A stretch of DNA of 64,000 nt, from positions 1-64,000 of the forward strand of contig CAXIDF010000009.1 in NCBI GenBank assembly GCA_964022665.1, read 5' to 3'. This DNA is from Haliea sp964022665 (lineage in GTDB: Bacteria; Pseudomonadota; Gammaproteobacteria; Pseudomonadales; Halieaceae). Positions 29,549 to 39,175 of the stretch are shown one piece after another; the stretch's first letter is position 1; every line of letters begins with the position of its first letter. The translations under genes and the position numbers were made by a program. Under the pieces are notes generated by a model, which saw only the letters and a list, made by a program, of their open reading frames with translations, was not told where the DNA came from and did not search any database.

Positions 29549-30082
29549 TCAGACACTGACCGCCGGCAGCCGCCCGGCGTTGAACTCGCCGAGTCGCTGC
29601 ATGGACCAGTCCAGCAACGCATCGACCTGCGGCATCAGGTATGCCTGATGCAGCCACATCTGGTCGCGCGGAGGCAGCAACTCGCGCACGAGAAACACCA
29701 ATACCAGCACGATGATCACGCCGCGGGCAAAGCCAAAAATGGTGCCCAGCAGACGATCGAGTGTTCCCAATCCTGTCACCCTCACCAGCTGGGCCAGCAG
29801 CAGGCCGATCAGCCCTGTACACAGTAGAACGCCGACCAGGATCAACAGCCACGCCGCAATGTAGCGCGCCGTGAGGTTACTGATGAGGCCGGTGAGGCGT
29901 GAAGCCAGATCGCCGGCAAACACATAGGCGAGGACAAATGCTGCTATCCAGCCCGCCAGGGAGAGCGCTTCCCGGGTAAAACCGCGCAGCAAACTGAGCA
30001 GCGTGGACAGGGTCACAATCGCGACGATCGCCCAATCCACCCAGGTCAACGCATCAATATTCAGCACAGTGCCGCCTGCCAT
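29549..30082 (-). CDS. cvpA: CvpA family membrane protein
   Basis: Inner-membrane protein named for colicin V production. It has four predicted transmembrane helices in 177 residues, beginning WVDWAIVAIVTLSTLLSLLRG and containing the family segment REALSLAGWIAAFVLA. Its biochemical role is unclear; in several bacteria it affects envelope homeostasis and purF expression. It lies 18 bp upstream of purF and is co-transcribed with it. Confidence 0.93.
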   Translation of the reverse strand: MAGGTVLNIDALTWVDWAIVAIVTLSTLLSLLRGFTREALSLAGWIAAFVLAYVFAGDLASRLTGLISNLTARYIAAWLLILVGVLLCTGLIGLLLAQLVRVTGLGTLDRLLGTIFGFARGVIIVLVLVFLVRELLPPRDQMWLHQAYLMPQVDALLDWSMQRLGEFNAGRLPAVSV

Positions 30083-30149
30083 TGCCGAGCTCGCGGGGCC
30101 GGCAGTCTACCAGCTTGGCGCGCAACACCAAAGGTCACCGGGCCCTTCA

Positions 30150-30809
30150 TCAGGGTAAATACCGCCGCACCAAAGACTTGACGCCAAACTCAGTGTCCAC
30201 CTCCGGGCGCAGGGCGTCGAGCCTGGCGCGTTCGAATTTGGGGCCCACATTGACCCGATACATCGTGCGGCCACCCACGCTGACCGGGTCGACCCACGCT
30301 TTTTCACCCATCGCTTCCAGGCGCTGCCGCAGGGCCTCCGCCTTGTCCTGGCTACTCACACTGGCGACCTGCAGCATCCAGGCGATGGGTACGCCCTGGG
30401 CATCCAGAGCGGGCTGCTCCGGGGCCTCCTGCCGTGTCTCACCCGGCTCAGGCGGCGGCGCTCGTCCTGCATCGGCCTCCTCGCTGACGGCCTCCCGCGC
30501 TTCCTCAACGCCGCTGCTCTCCGTCGCCGGCGTCGCAGCCACTGCAGGGGGCTCCGACCAGCCAAGATCGTCATCCGCGAGCGGCTCGCTATCCTCCGGC
30601 GCGTCCAGGGACGCATCCGGCGAGCCGCGCAGGCCGCTGGCATCCGGTGCGGCAATCGGCGTGGTATCCACGTCCGGTCGCGGAGGAATGCGCAAGTTCT
30701 CGATGTTGCCGTCGGACTGTGGCTCGACAAAAATGATCGGCCAGAAAATCACCCCGAGCGCGACCAGTATGAGCGCACCGACGAGGCGTTGCTTGAGAAT
30801 ATCGTTCAC
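30150..30809 (-). CDS. SPOR domain protein (DedD-like)
   Basis: Bitopic inner-membrane protein with a C-terminal SPOR domain that binds denuded septal peptidoglycan. A transmembrane helix at about residues 9-28 (VGALILVALGVIFWPIIF) is followed by a long acidic, Pro/Ala-rich linker. The SPOR domain from about 145 to 219 includes WMLQVASVSSQDKAEALRQRL and YRVNVGPKFERARLDAL. Start codon is GTG. It lies between folC and cvpA, the position of dedD, so DedD is a fair name. Confidence 0.88.
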   Translation of the reverse strand: MNDILKQRLVGALILVALGVIFWPIIFVEPQSDGNIENLRIPPRPDVDTTPIAAPDASGLRGSPDASLDAPEDSEPLADDDLGWSEPPAVAATPATESSGVEEAREAVSEEADAGRAPPPEPGETRQEAPEQPALDAQGVPIAWMLQVASVSSQDKAEALRQRLEAMGEKAWVDPVSVGGRTMYRVNVGPKFERARLDALRPEVDTEFGVKSLVRRYLP

Positions 30810-30812
30810 TGC

Positions 30813-32093
30813 TTACGCCTTTTCCTGTTCCCGCGACAGCCAGGTGAGAGCCGCCGCAACTGTGTGAAAGGAGCCGAACACCAGCAGCCGGTCGCCGGGG
30901 GCTGCTACGCTGCGAGCGCGTGCCAGCGCCTGCCGCAGGTTGCGACTGACACTGATCATACCCACCCCCACGTCCCGCAATTGCGCCGCAATCGATGCGG
31001 CGGATGCGGCACGCGCATTACCCGGTTGATCGGCCAGGAACCAGCCATCAACGTGGCGCTTGATGAGTTCCAGCATAGCCGCGATATCCTTGTCGGCCAT
31101 GGCAGAAAATACCGCAATCGTTTTCTGCTCACAGGGTTCTGCCTCAAGGAAGTCAACCAGCCTGGCCACTGCCGCAGGGTTGTGCGCCACATCGAGCAGC
31201 ACGCGCACACCGCCCACCGTGACTTGCTGGCGCCGCCCCGGCAGTTGCAGTGCAGGTAACACCTCAAGGAGCTCCGTATCGGAAGCCGGCATGCCCAGAC
31301 ATTCGAGTACCTGCAGCGCTGCACACAGGTTCTGTGCGAGCAGCGCCGGGTTATGTATTACCGGCAGACGGCGCTGCTCACCGCCGGCGCCGGCCAACCA
31401 TCCTGCCCAGCCCCCCGCAGCGGACTCTACGCCGAACGCCTCCCCCAGCCAAAGCGCCCGCGCACCGCTCGCCTCGACCGCAGCCGTTAACCCGGCCGGC
31501 GGCGCATTACAGGCAATAACGGCAGGCATTGCCGGGCGCAGAATGCCGGCTTTCTCGCGCGCGATCGCGTCCAGGCTGTCGCCCAGCCAATCCTGATGAT
31601 CCAGCGCAATGCTCGTGATCACCGCCACGCTGGGATCAATTATGTTGACCGCGTCCAGACGCCCACCCAGGCCCACCTCCAGCACCACGACATCCACATC
31701 GCGCTGCTTGAACAGGAAAAGTCCGGCGAGTGTGGCAAACTCGAAATACGTCAGGGAAACATCGCCCCTGGCGGCGTCAATCGCCTCGAATGCGGCGACA
31801 ATATCCGTATCGTCCACGTTCTGCGAGCCTATCCGTATCCGCTCGTTGAAGCGCAGCAGATGGGGCGACGTGTAAACCCCGACGCAGAGCCCTTTGTGCG
31901 TCAAGAGCGCCTCCAGCGCCCCCACGACGGAGCCCTTGCCATTGGTTCCCGCAACCGTGACCACCGGTGCGGAGGGCGCCAACAGGTGCAGGCGGGCTGC
32001 GACCGACGCCGCCCGGTCCAGGCCCAACTCGATTTCCCGGGGATGCAGCGCTTCCAGACGCGCCAGCCAGTCGGCCAGCGAAGGCTCAGTCAT
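30813..32093 (-). CDS. folC: Dihydrofolate synthase / folylpolyglutamate synthase
   Basis: Mur-ligase-like enzyme that adds glutamate to dihydropteroate and extends folate polyglutamates. VTVAGTNGKGSV is the ATP P-loop, YTSPHLLRFNERI the folate loop, and LDVAHNP lies in the C-terminal ligase domain. The ATG at 32093 gives 426 residues and overlaps the accD stop by 8 bp. A longer open frame to 32144 would invade accD. The product is the cofactor pool used by MetH. Confidence 0.95.
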   Translation of the reverse strand: MTEPSLADWLARLEALHPREIELGLDRAASVAARLHLLAPSAPVVTVAGTNGKGSVVGALEALLTHKGLCVGVYTSPHLLRFNERIRIGSQNVDDTDIVAAFEAIDAARGDVSLTYFEFATLAGLFLFKQRDVDVVVLEVGLGGRLDAVNIIDPSVAVITSIALDHQDWLGDSLDAIAREKAGILRPAMPAVIACNAPPAGLTAAVEASGARALWLGEAFGVESAAGGWAGWLAGAGGEQRRLPVIHNPALLAQNLCAALQVLECLGMPASDTELLEVLPALQLPGRRQQVTVGGVRVLLDVAHNPAAVARLVDFLEAEPCEQKTIAVFSAMADKDIAAMLELIKRHVDGWFLADQPGNARAASAASIAAQLRDVGVGMISVSRNLRQALARARSVAAPGDRLLVFGSFHTVAAALTWLSREQEKA

Positions 32094-33027
32094 CCGTGTG
32101 ATCGATACTCTCGACCGAGCCAGTGGCGTCCGCGCTGCTGGCATCGTCTTCGGTGTCTTCGGGCACCACCGGAACCTGCCCGGTGAACTTGCCGAGCAAT
32201 CGCGCCAGGGTGTCGCGCATGTCGTTGCGGTGCACGATCATGTCGATGGCGCCGTGCGCGAGCAGGAACTCGCTGCGCTGAAAGCCCTTTGGCAGCTTCT
32301 GACGAATCGTCTGCTCGATGATGTTGGGGCCGGCGAACCCGGCACGCGCGTCCGGCTCGGCGACATTGATGTCGCCCAGCAGGGCGAGAGATGCGGATAC
32401 GCCACCATAGATGGGGTCGGTCATCACAGAGACATAGGGGATACCGGCTACTTTCATGCGCTCAATCACCGCGCTGGTTTTCGCCATCTGCATCAGCGAG
32501 ATAAGCGCTTCCTGCATGCGCGCGCCGCCAGAGGCCGAGAAACACACCAGGGGAATACCCTCGCTGAGCGCGAGCTGGGCCGCTCGCGTGAATTTTTCGC
32601 CGACGGCATACCCCATAGAGCCACCGTGAAACGCAAACTCGAAGGCGACAGTCACCAGCGGCATACCCTGCAGGGTACCGCGCATGGCGATCAGGGCGTC
32701 CTTCTCCCCGGTCGCTTTCTGTGCGGCCGAGAGGCGATCGCGATAGCGTTTCTTGTCACGGAATTTCAGACGGTCGACAGGCTCGATATCCGTGAGGATT
32801 TCCTCGCGACCATCGCGGTCAAGGAAAATATCCAGGCGACGGCGAGCGCCGATACGCATATGATGATCACACTTGGGACAGACGTCATCATTGCGCTCGA
32901 CGTCGGGCCGATACAGCACGGCATCGCACTTGACGCACTTTTTCCACAATCCTTCGGGCACGCTGGAGCGCCGAGCGCCCTCTTCTTTGCGCACTCCGGA
33001 AGGCAGTATCTTGTCAATCCAGCTCAT
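32086..33027 (-). CDS. accD: Acetyl-CoA carboxylase carboxyltransferase subunit beta
   Basis: Beta half of the carboxyltransferase that makes malonyl-CoA for fatty acid synthesis. The N-terminal zinc ribbon (CVKC then CPKC at about residues 36-58) and the crotonase-fold region with CFSASGGARMQE and PTYGG-like MTDPIYGGVSAS are intact. It is 313 residues long. The partner accA is not in the window. An acidic C-terminal tail follows the domain. Confidence 0.97.
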   Translation of the reverse strand: MSWIDKILPSGVRKEEGARRSSVPEGLWKKCVKCDAVLYRPDVERNDDVCPKCDHHMRIGARRRLDIFLDRDGREEILTDIEPVDRLKFRDKKRYRDRLSAAQKATGEKDALIAMRGTLQGMPLVTVAFEFAFHGGSMGYAVGEKFTRAAQLALSEGIPLVCFSASGGARMQEALISLMQMAKTSAVIERMKVAGIPYVSVMTDPIYGGVSASLALLGDINVAEPDARAGFAGPNIIEQTIRQKLPKGFQRSEFLLAHGAIDMIVHRNDMRDTLARLLGKFTGQVPVVPEDTEDDASSADATGSVESIDHTDD

Positions 33028-33073
33028 GGCATCCCCCGTTTGGTGGCACCATTATAGCCGCCGGCAGCACCTT

Positions 33074-33895
33074 CTAGGAAGCGATGCTGTCCAATCCGCT
33101 GCGGATGCTCGCCACCAGCTCCGCCGCCACGCGCAGCAGATCTTCCTGACTGGCACCCGCGGCGGCGGCCTGCGCGATGGCATCGACCAGCGCACTGCCC
33201 ACCACCACGCCATCTGCGGTAGCGCCCACAAGACGGGCGGACTCGGCATCCTTGATGCCGAAGCCGACGGCCAGTGGCAGTGTGGTGGCTTCGCGGATGT
33301 GTGCGAGGTGCCGCGCCACGTCCTCCGTATCCAGGTTGCCGGCGCCGGTAACCCCTTTCAGGGCAACATAATAAATGAAGCCGCTGGCCTGATTGACGAT
33401 GGACGCGATGCGCGCTTTCGGCGTAGTGGGCGCAATCAGGAAGATATTATCCATGCCCACGCGGTGCAGCTCGGCGTTGACACCGGCCACTTCCTCCGGC
33501 GGGATATCCACGGTCAACAGGCCATCAAGACCGACCGCGGCTGCCTGATCGGCAAAGCGCGCGTAACCCATGTGTTCAACCGGATTGGCATAACCCATCA
33601 GCAGCACCGGGGTTTCGGTATCCTGTTCGCGAAACGTGGCCACCATGGCCAGCGCATCGCGCAGGCGGGCACCGCTGGCCAGCGCGCGCTCGTGGGCTTT
33701 CTGGATAACCGGCCCCTCGGACATGGGGTCGGAAAAAGGGACCCCCAGCTCGATGATATCGGCACCCGCAGCAACCAGGGCATGCATCAGCGGTACGGTG
33801 CTGGCGAGATTGGGATCCCCCGCGACGATATAGGGCACCAGGGCCTTGCGGCCCTGGGCGGCGAGCTGCTGGAAGCGCCCGGCTATCTTGCTCAC
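33074..33895 (-). CDS. trpA: Tryptophan synthase alpha chain
   Basis: Cleaves indole-3-glycerol phosphate and passes indole through a tunnel to TrpB. TIM barrel with catalytic Glu in IIELGVPFSDPMSEGPVIQ and Asp in LLTVDIPPEE; the phosphate loop is VGFGIKDAES. The 273-residue protein starts at GTG with AGGAG-type sequence upstream. It lies 27 bp after trpB in the same operon. Confidence 0.97.
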   Translation of the reverse strand: MSKIAGRFQQLAAQGRKALVPYIVAGDPNLASTVPLMHALVAAGADIIELGVPFSDPMSEGPVIQKAHERALASGARLRDALAMVATFREQDTETPVLLMGYANPVEHMGYARFADQAAAVGLDGLLTVDIPPEEVAGVNAELHRVGMDNIFLIAPTTPKARIASIVNQASGFIYYVALKGVTGAGNLDTEDVARHLAHIREATTLPLAVGFGIKDAESARLVGATADGVVVGSALVDAIAQAAAAGASQEDLLRVAAELVASIRSGLDSIAS

Positions 33896-33922
33896 TAGGT
33901 GTTCTCCTCGTGCATCTGCAAT

Positions 33923-35143
33923 TCAGAAGTCGATGCCGTCGATATCGGCGACGGTGTGTATGTCCTTGTCGCCACGGCCTGACAGGTTGACGATGATGGT
34001 CTGCTCGGGCGTCATGGTGGCCGCGAGCCTGCCGGCGTAGGCCAGCGCATGCGCGCTCTCGAGCGCCGGCATAATACCCTCGGTGCGCGTCAGATCGTGA
34101 AACGCCGCGAGTGCCTCGGCATCATCAGCCGTGACATAGTTCACACGGCCAATGTCTTTCAACCACGAATGCTCGGGGCCGACGCCAGGGTAATCGAGGC
34201 CGGCTGACACGGAATGCGTGTGCATGATCTGCCCGTCCTCATCCTGCATCAGGTAGGTGCGATTGCCGTGCAGTACACCCGGTGTACCCGCCGTCAGTGG
34301 CGCAGCGTGCTCACCACTGGCAACGCCGTGACCGCCCGCCTCCACACCGTACATGGCGACTGACTCATCCTCGAGGAACGGATGGAACAACCCGATGGCA
34401 TTGGAGCCGCCGCCCACACACGCCACCAGAGCGTCCGGTAGACGCCCGGTTTGAGCGAGGGACTGTGCCCGCGCTTCGCGACCGATTACACACTGAAAGT
34501 CCCGCACCAGCATGGGGTACGGGTGCGGGCCGGCAACGGTACCGATAATATAGAAGGTGTCATCGACGTTGGTCACCCAGTCACGCATGGCCTCGTTCAT
34601 CGCATCCTTGAGGGTGCGCGAGCCGGAGGTAACCGGCACAACCGTCGCGCCCAGCAGCTTCATGCGGTACACGTTGAGCGCCTGGCGCCGCACATCCTCT
34701 TCGCCCATGAAGACGTGGCATTCGAGGCCCAGCCTGGCGGCGATCGTGGCCGTGGCGACACCGTGCTGGCCGGCACCGGTTTCGGCGATGACGCGCCGCT
34801 TGCCCATGTGCTTGGCCAGAAGCGCCTGCCCGACGGTGTTATTCACCTTATGCGCACCGGTGTGGTTCAGGTCTTCCCGCTTGAGCAGAATACGGGCGCC
34901 ACCTACGCGGTCCGACCAGCGACGCGCTTCGTACAGCGGGGACGGCCGACCGACGTAGTGCGCAAGGTCCTCATCCAGTTCGTGCTGGAATTCCGGGTCA
35001 TCGGCCAACTTGCGATACAGGGCTTCTAGCTCAGACAGCGCCGACATGAGTGTCTCGGCGACAAATTTGCCACCGTAAACCCCGAAACGCCCCTCTGCAT
35101 CGGGCACCGACGCAAAAATTTTCGTATTGAGATCCGTTGTCAT
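33923..35143 (-). CDS. trpB: Tryptophan synthase beta chain
   Basis: PLP enzyme that condenses indole with serine to give tryptophan. The PLP Lys is in NHTGAHKVNN, followed by AETGAGQHGVA (Glu as acid/base) and the phosphate-binding CVGGGSNAIG. It is 406 residues long. It lies between trpF and trpA. No regulator of the TrpI type is adjacent and no leader peptide precedes it. Confidence 0.98.
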   Translation of the reverse strand: MTTDLNTKIFASVPDAEGRFGVYGGKFVAETLMSALSELEALYRKLADDPEFQHELDEDLAHYVGRPSPLYEARRWSDRVGGARILLKREDLNHTGAHKVNNTVGQALLAKHMGKRRVIAETGAGQHGVATATIAARLGLECHVFMGEEDVRRQALNVYRMKLLGATVVPVTSGSRTLKDAMNEAMRDWVTNVDDTFYIIGTVAGPHPYPMLVRDFQCVIGREARAQSLAQTGRLPDALVACVGGGSNAIGLFHPFLEDESVAMYGVEAGGHGVASGEHAAPLTAGTPGVLHGNRTYLMQDEDGQIMHTHSVSAGLDYPGVGPEHSWLKDIGRVNYVTADDAEALAAFHDLTRTEGIMPALESAHALAYAGRLAATMTPEQTIIVNLSGRGDKDIHTVADIDGIDF

Positions 35144-35166
35144 GACATTTTCCCCTGCAAAAAAAA

Positions 35167-35784
35167 TCAGCTGTGCACTGCGGCGATAAAGCGCTGTATT
35201 CTCGCCGCGTCCTTGATACCGGGTGCGCTCTCCACGCCCCCGCTCACGTCCACGGCGGCGGGTTGCACGGCAGCAATGGCACTGGCCACATTGTGCTCGT
35301 CAAGCCCGCCCGCGAGCACAAGTGGCCGCGGTAACCGGGCCGGTATGCTCGACCAGTCGAAGGTTTGCCCGGTGCCGCCGGGCACACCGGGCTGCCAACT
35401 GTCCAGCAACAGGCCGCGTGCGCCGTGATAGCCCTTCGCGATCGCGCCAACATCGATCCCCGGCCTCATGCGCAAGGCTTTCAGGTAGGGGCGATCGAAT
35501 TGTGCGCAAAACTGCGGGGACTCGTCACCGTGAAACTGTAAACAATCTACGGCTACGCGCTGCAGAGTGCTATGGATTTCCTCCGCGCCGGCATCAACGA
35601 ACAAGGCCACAACCGTGACAAGCGGCGGCAACGCGGCAACGATCTCCGCGGCCCGCTGCGGCGTCACACAGCGTTTGCTGGGCGAATAAAACACCAGACC
35701 AATGGCATCGGCTCCGGCCTCACTGGCGGCAATAGCATCCGCAACGCGGGTGATGCCGCATATCTTGACAAGGGTTCTGGCCAC
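35167..35784 (-). CDS. trpF: Phosphoribosylanthranilate isomerase
   Basis: Amadori isomerase of tryptophan synthesis. It is a small TIM barrel of 205 residues with catalytic Cys in VKICGI, Asp/phosphate regions at LFVDAGAEE and LQFHGDE, and the C-terminal VDVSGGVES. Start codon is GTG. It stands downstream of truA and upstream of trpBA; trpE, trpD and trpC are elsewhere. Confidence 0.96.
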   Translation of the reverse strand: MARTLVKICGITRVADAIAASEAGADAIGLVFYSPSKRCVTPQRAAEIVAALPPLVTVVALFVDAGAEEIHSTLQRVAVDCLQFHGDESPQFCAQFDRPYLKALRMRPGIDVGAIAKGYHGARGLLLDSWQPGVPGGTGQTFDWSSIPARLPRPLVLAGGLDEHNVASAIAAVQPAAVDVSGGVESAPGIKDAARIQRFIAAVHS

Positions 35785-35848
35785 AGTTCGGATCGGTGAT
35801 TGCCTGACGAAGGCCGCGGATGATAGCAGACCCTGGGGCGCAGTGTCT

Positions 35849-36694
35849 TCAACCCGGCAACATGAGGGGCCCCGGCGGGGTCGCCGGCAAGCCGAACTGC
35901 GCCGGGTAGCGCACGTCTACAAGGTACAGCCCCTCCGCGGGAGCGGTTTCAGCAGCACGGGTGCGATCCCCTGCGAGCAGCAACTCGGCAATCCACTCAG
36001 GTGGCTGATCGCCACAGCCAATTGCCATGAGGCTGCCGGCGATATTGCGTACCATGTGATGCAGGAATGCATTCGCCTCGATGTCGATGACCAGCAGATC
36101 CCCTCGGCGCGTCACGGAACAATGGTACACGCAACGAAACGGCGAACTCGACTGGCACGCCGCGGCACGAAAGGCGCTGAAATCCTGTTCGCCAAGCAGT
36201 GCCTGCGCAGCGCCGTGCATGCGCACTGCATCCAGCGGTTTGCGCTGCCAGGTCAACTGGCGACTGCTCAGGGCGGGGCGAATGGCGCTGTTGACGATGA
36301 CATAGCGGTAGCGCCGGGCAAGCGCCGAAAAGCGCGCATGAAAATCCGCTGGCACCGGCTGTGCCCAGTGTATACGCACATCCGGCGGCAGGTGACTGTT
36401 GCCACCCAGAACCCAGGCTTTGGCGCTGCGGGTACAGGGGGCGTCGAAATGCACGATTTGCGCGTGGCCGTGAACACCGGCATCAGTGCGCCCGGCACAG
36501 TGTACACGTATGGGTTGCACCGCCACCCGCTCAAGGGCGTGCTCGAGCGCGCCCTGCACGGTGGGTGAGCTGGACTTCAACTGCGCCTGCCAGCCGTGGT
36601 AACCGCTGCCGTCGTACTCTATACGGCAGGCGATGCGCGTACCGGTGGGAAGCAGCGCGCTGGAAAACGCCTGCTCTATGCCTGAATCAGCCAA
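35849..36694 (-). CDS. truA: tRNA pseudouridine(38-40) synthase
   Basis: Isomerises uridines 38-40 in the anticodon arm of tRNAs. Catalytic Asp is in CAGRTDAGVHG; RIEYDGSGYHGWQ and HHMVRNIAGSLM are family motifs. The frame opens at a TTG (36692-36694) just before the fimV stop, with AAAGG upstream. No ATG precedes the conserved region, so TTG looks real. It is 281 residues long and translationally coupled to fimV. Confidence 0.95.
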   Translation of the reverse strand: MADSGIEQAFSSALLPTGTRIACRIEYDGSGYHGWQAQLKSSSPTVQGALEHALERVAVQPIRVHCAGRTDAGVHGHAQIVHFDAPCTRSAKAWVLGGNSHLPPDVRIHWAQPVPADFHARFSALARRYRYVIVNSAIRPALSSRQLTWQRKPLDAVRMHGAAQALLGEQDFSAFRAAACQSSSPFRCVYHCSVTRRGDLLVIDIEANAFLHHMVRNIAGSLMAIGCGDQPPEWIAELLLAGDRTRAAETAPAEGLYLVDVRYPAQFGLPATPPGPLMLPG

Positions 36695-39050
36695 GCCTTT
36701 CGAGCAACTCCCGCGCGTCCTGCTGTTGCTCCGAGCTACCGCCGAGGATCACTTCATCGAGAATTTGCCGTGCGCCGTCGTCGTCGCCCATGTCGATGTA
36801 GGCCCGGGCGAGATCCAGCTTGGTAGACATCGGATCGCCGTCGTCGGCGAACACGAAATCGTCTTCACTGCTGTCACCACCACTGCGCGCTTTCTCGAAA
36901 TCGGCCGACAAATCGAGCTCATCAGCGCTGCCATCTTCAATTTCAAGGTCGAGGAACTCGGGTTCCTCATCCACGGAGGGGACGAGCGCATCGCGCCCAT
37001 CCAGGCTGCTCAGCTCTTCGAGCTCCGGCAAATCCCCGGACAGGTCCTCAACAGGCGCAAAGGATGCGGGCGCCCGCGCGGGTGTCGCCGGTGGTGCGGA
37101 ATCTTCGTCGAGATCAGACAGGAACCCGCCATCGTTGAATGCTTCACCCGGCGCAGAGGAGGCAAAGTCATCCTGTGCATCGATGCGCTCGTCGACCGGC
37201 GACAGCCGCGCATCGCTGAGCATCTGCTCGGCGCGGGCAATGCTGTTGGCATCACCAATACGCTGCAACTCCATCATCTGCTGATCAGCCTGGTCACGAT
37301 CGCCAGTCTCAGCCGCAAGACCCAGTAACTTGAGACGGTAAGCCGGGTTATCGGGATCCGACAGGGTGGCTTTGCGTAACAAGTCCATGGCCTGGGCGTA
37401 GCGCCCGTAGGCGATATAAATATCCGCTTCCGCGAGCGCATCGCCCGCGTCCACATCGGACGCGTATTCGTCGTGCTTGCGCTCACCGTAGCCACGCTGG
37501 CCGCCGCGCTGCAGCCCGGCATCCACCGGGGGCGTCTCTGGCGGAGTTGCCGCCGCCGATTCGCTGCCCTCGTCTTCATCAAACTCGACGGCATGGTCCT
37601 GCAGCTGAATATCCGCGAAGGCGTCGGCCTCTTTCTGGCGCGGCGCGCGCGCAGCGGGCACCACTGCCACGGCTTCTTCACCTGTGTCGTCTTCCTGGCG
37701 GCGACGCCACACGAAAAAACCTGCCAGCAGCGCGAGGGCTGCACCACCTGCGACATAGAGCCAATAGCTATTGCTGTCTGCTTGTGGCGCGGGCGACTCT
37801 GGCTGCACGACCACAGCAGGCGCGGGTGCAACGACAGGAGCCACCACCGTATCAGCGGCGACGTCGTCGGCCGGTAAAGCGCTGCCCGGCGTCGCTTCCG
37901 CCTCGGCGAGAGCCTGCTGCAGAGCAGCAATTTCCGCGTCCTTGACCTCAACCATGCGCTCAAGCGCATCGAGACGATCGGTCAATTGTGTGAGCTGCTC
38001 GCCGAATGCGGCACGCTCGCGCGCATCGGCTGCAGAATCTGTTGCCGGAGCCATCGGGTCTTCTGCGGCTGCGCTGGCGACTTCGCTTGCGGAGGTGCTG
38101 TCAGGCACAGCATCGGCACGCGTGTCCGAGTCGTCCTGTTCGCTGGCGGCTCCGGCCGAGATGCGCAAGGCAGGACCGGCCGAGGCCGGCGCTGAGGCAC
38201 GACCCGCGCGCCAGTCTTCATTTTGCTGCCGCACTTCCGCGAGCACGGCTGTTACATCTGCGTCACCGGCAACGTCACTGCTGTCGGGCAGATAAATAAT
38301 GTAACCAGCCTTAATGCGATTGATATTGCCGTCGATGAAAGCGTCGGGATTCAGGCGCTGGATTTCCAGCATGGCCTGCTGCACCGTGACACCCTCAGGG
38401 CGCGCACGCTGGGCAATCGTCCACAGAGTCTCATCGCGACGGATCATGTAACGGGCACCCGGCGCCGGATCGGACGCGGTGCCCGCACTAAAATTTCGTT
38501 CGGGCATCGCCCCGGGCGCGAGCTCGGATTCGCGCATGCCTACCCGCGTGCCTTCACCTGTTGACTCGACCGTTTCTGCCGGCACTTCTGCACTGGCCTC
38601 AGCTTCGGCCACCAGCCGTGAAGCAGACACCGTAGTGCCCTGGGATTCAAAAGCTGGCGGGTCGACCAGTACCGTGTAATTACGCAACAGACGACCGGAC
38701 GGCCAGCGGGCCTCGACGATAAAATCGAGATACGGTTCAAGCACCGGATCGTCAGAGGTAAGGATGATCGCGCCGCCGCCGTTTTTGTCGACGCGAACTT
38801 CAAAACTGATACCTGTCAGGAAGTACGCACGATCAATGCCCAAGCGATCGAAGTCGTCCGCGGTCGCGAGCCGAACACGAATCTGGTCCTGGTCGAGATT
38901 GCCGACATCCAGCAGCCCCACTTCCGCTCGCAACGGTTCATTCAGAAACGAGTTCAGCGAAAGTTCGCCAAGCCCCAATGCCCAAACAGAACCTGCTTGC
39001 AGGCACCCCAAGGCTGCCAGTGCAACTGCCAACCGCTTCTTTCGAGCCAT
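36687..39050 (-). CDS. fimV: FimV/HubP-type polar peptidoglycan-binding protein
   Basis: Large bitopic protein (787 residues) that organises the cell pole and supports type IV pilus or chemotaxis functions. The order is: signal peptide; FimV N-terminal region (LGELSLNSFLNEPLRAEV); LysM near 205-260 (RRDETLWTIAQRA); coiled coil near 345-395; one transmembrane helix near 428-448; a very acidic cytoplasmic region; and the conserved C-terminal TPR-like FimV motif (TKLDLARAYIDMGDDDGAR). The ATG at 39050 with AAGG upstream is chosen over a GTG two codons earlier. It overlaps truA. Confidence 0.93.
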   Translation of the reverse strand: MARKKRLAVALAALGCLQAGSVWALGLGELSLNSFLNEPLRAEVGLLDVGNLDQDQIRVRLATADDFDRLGIDRAYFLTGISFEVRVDKNGGGAIILTSDDPVLEPYLDFIVEARWPSGRLLRNYTVLVDPPAFESQGTTVSASRLVAEAEASAEVPAETVESTGEGTRVGMRESELAPGAMPERNFSAGTASDPAPGARYMIRRDETLWTIAQRARPEGVTVQQAMLEIQRLNPDAFIDGNINRIKAGYIIYLPDSSDVAGDADVTAVLAEVRQQNEDWRAGRASAPASAGPALRISAGAASEQDDSDTRADAVPDSTSASEVASAAAEDPMAPATDSAADARERAAFGEQLTQLTDRLDALERMVEVKDAEIAALQQALAEAEATPGSALPADDVAADTVVAPVVAPAPAVVVQPESPAPQADSNSYWLYVAGGAALALLAGFFVWRRRQEDDTGEEAVAVVPAARAPRQKEADAFADIQLQDHAVEFDEDEGSESAAATPPETPPVDAGLQRGGQRGYGERKHDEYASDVDAGDALAEADIYIAYGRYAQAMDLLRKATLSDPDNPAYRLKLLGLAAETGDRDQADQQMMELQRIGDANSIARAEQMLSDARLSPVDERIDAQDDFASSAPGEAFNDGGFLSDLDEDSAPPATPARAPASFAPVEDLSGDLPELEELSSLDGRDALVPSVDEEPEFLDLEIEDGSADELDLSADFEKARSGGDSSEDDFVFADDGDPMSTKLDLARAYIDMGDDDGARQILDEVILGGSSEQQQDARELLERLG

Positions 39051-39127
39051 AAACACGCCTTGTTATGCTCCCCTGCCATCCTCTGAGCCATCTTTATTGC
39101 GGCTCGAGCCCCTTCATGACGACTCCG

Positions 39128-39155
39128 AAGATACAGCAAGTATGTTGTAACGCAA
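39128..39155 (-). promoter_or_regulatory. Candidate fimV promoter
   Basis: On the minus strand TTGCGT, a 16 bp spacer and TATCTT, about 80 bp before the fimV ATG. A separate promoter here would split fimV-truA onwards from the leu-asd transcript. Confidence 0.4.
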
Positions 39156-39156
39156 A

Positions 39157-39175
39157 GGGTTAATCAATATAACCC
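39157..39175 (-). terminator. Weak hairpin over the asd stop codon
   Basis: GGGTTA and TAACCC arms with a 7-nt loop, followed on the minus strand only by TTTGCG. The stem is short and AT-rich, so at most an inefficient terminator. Confidence 0.25.
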
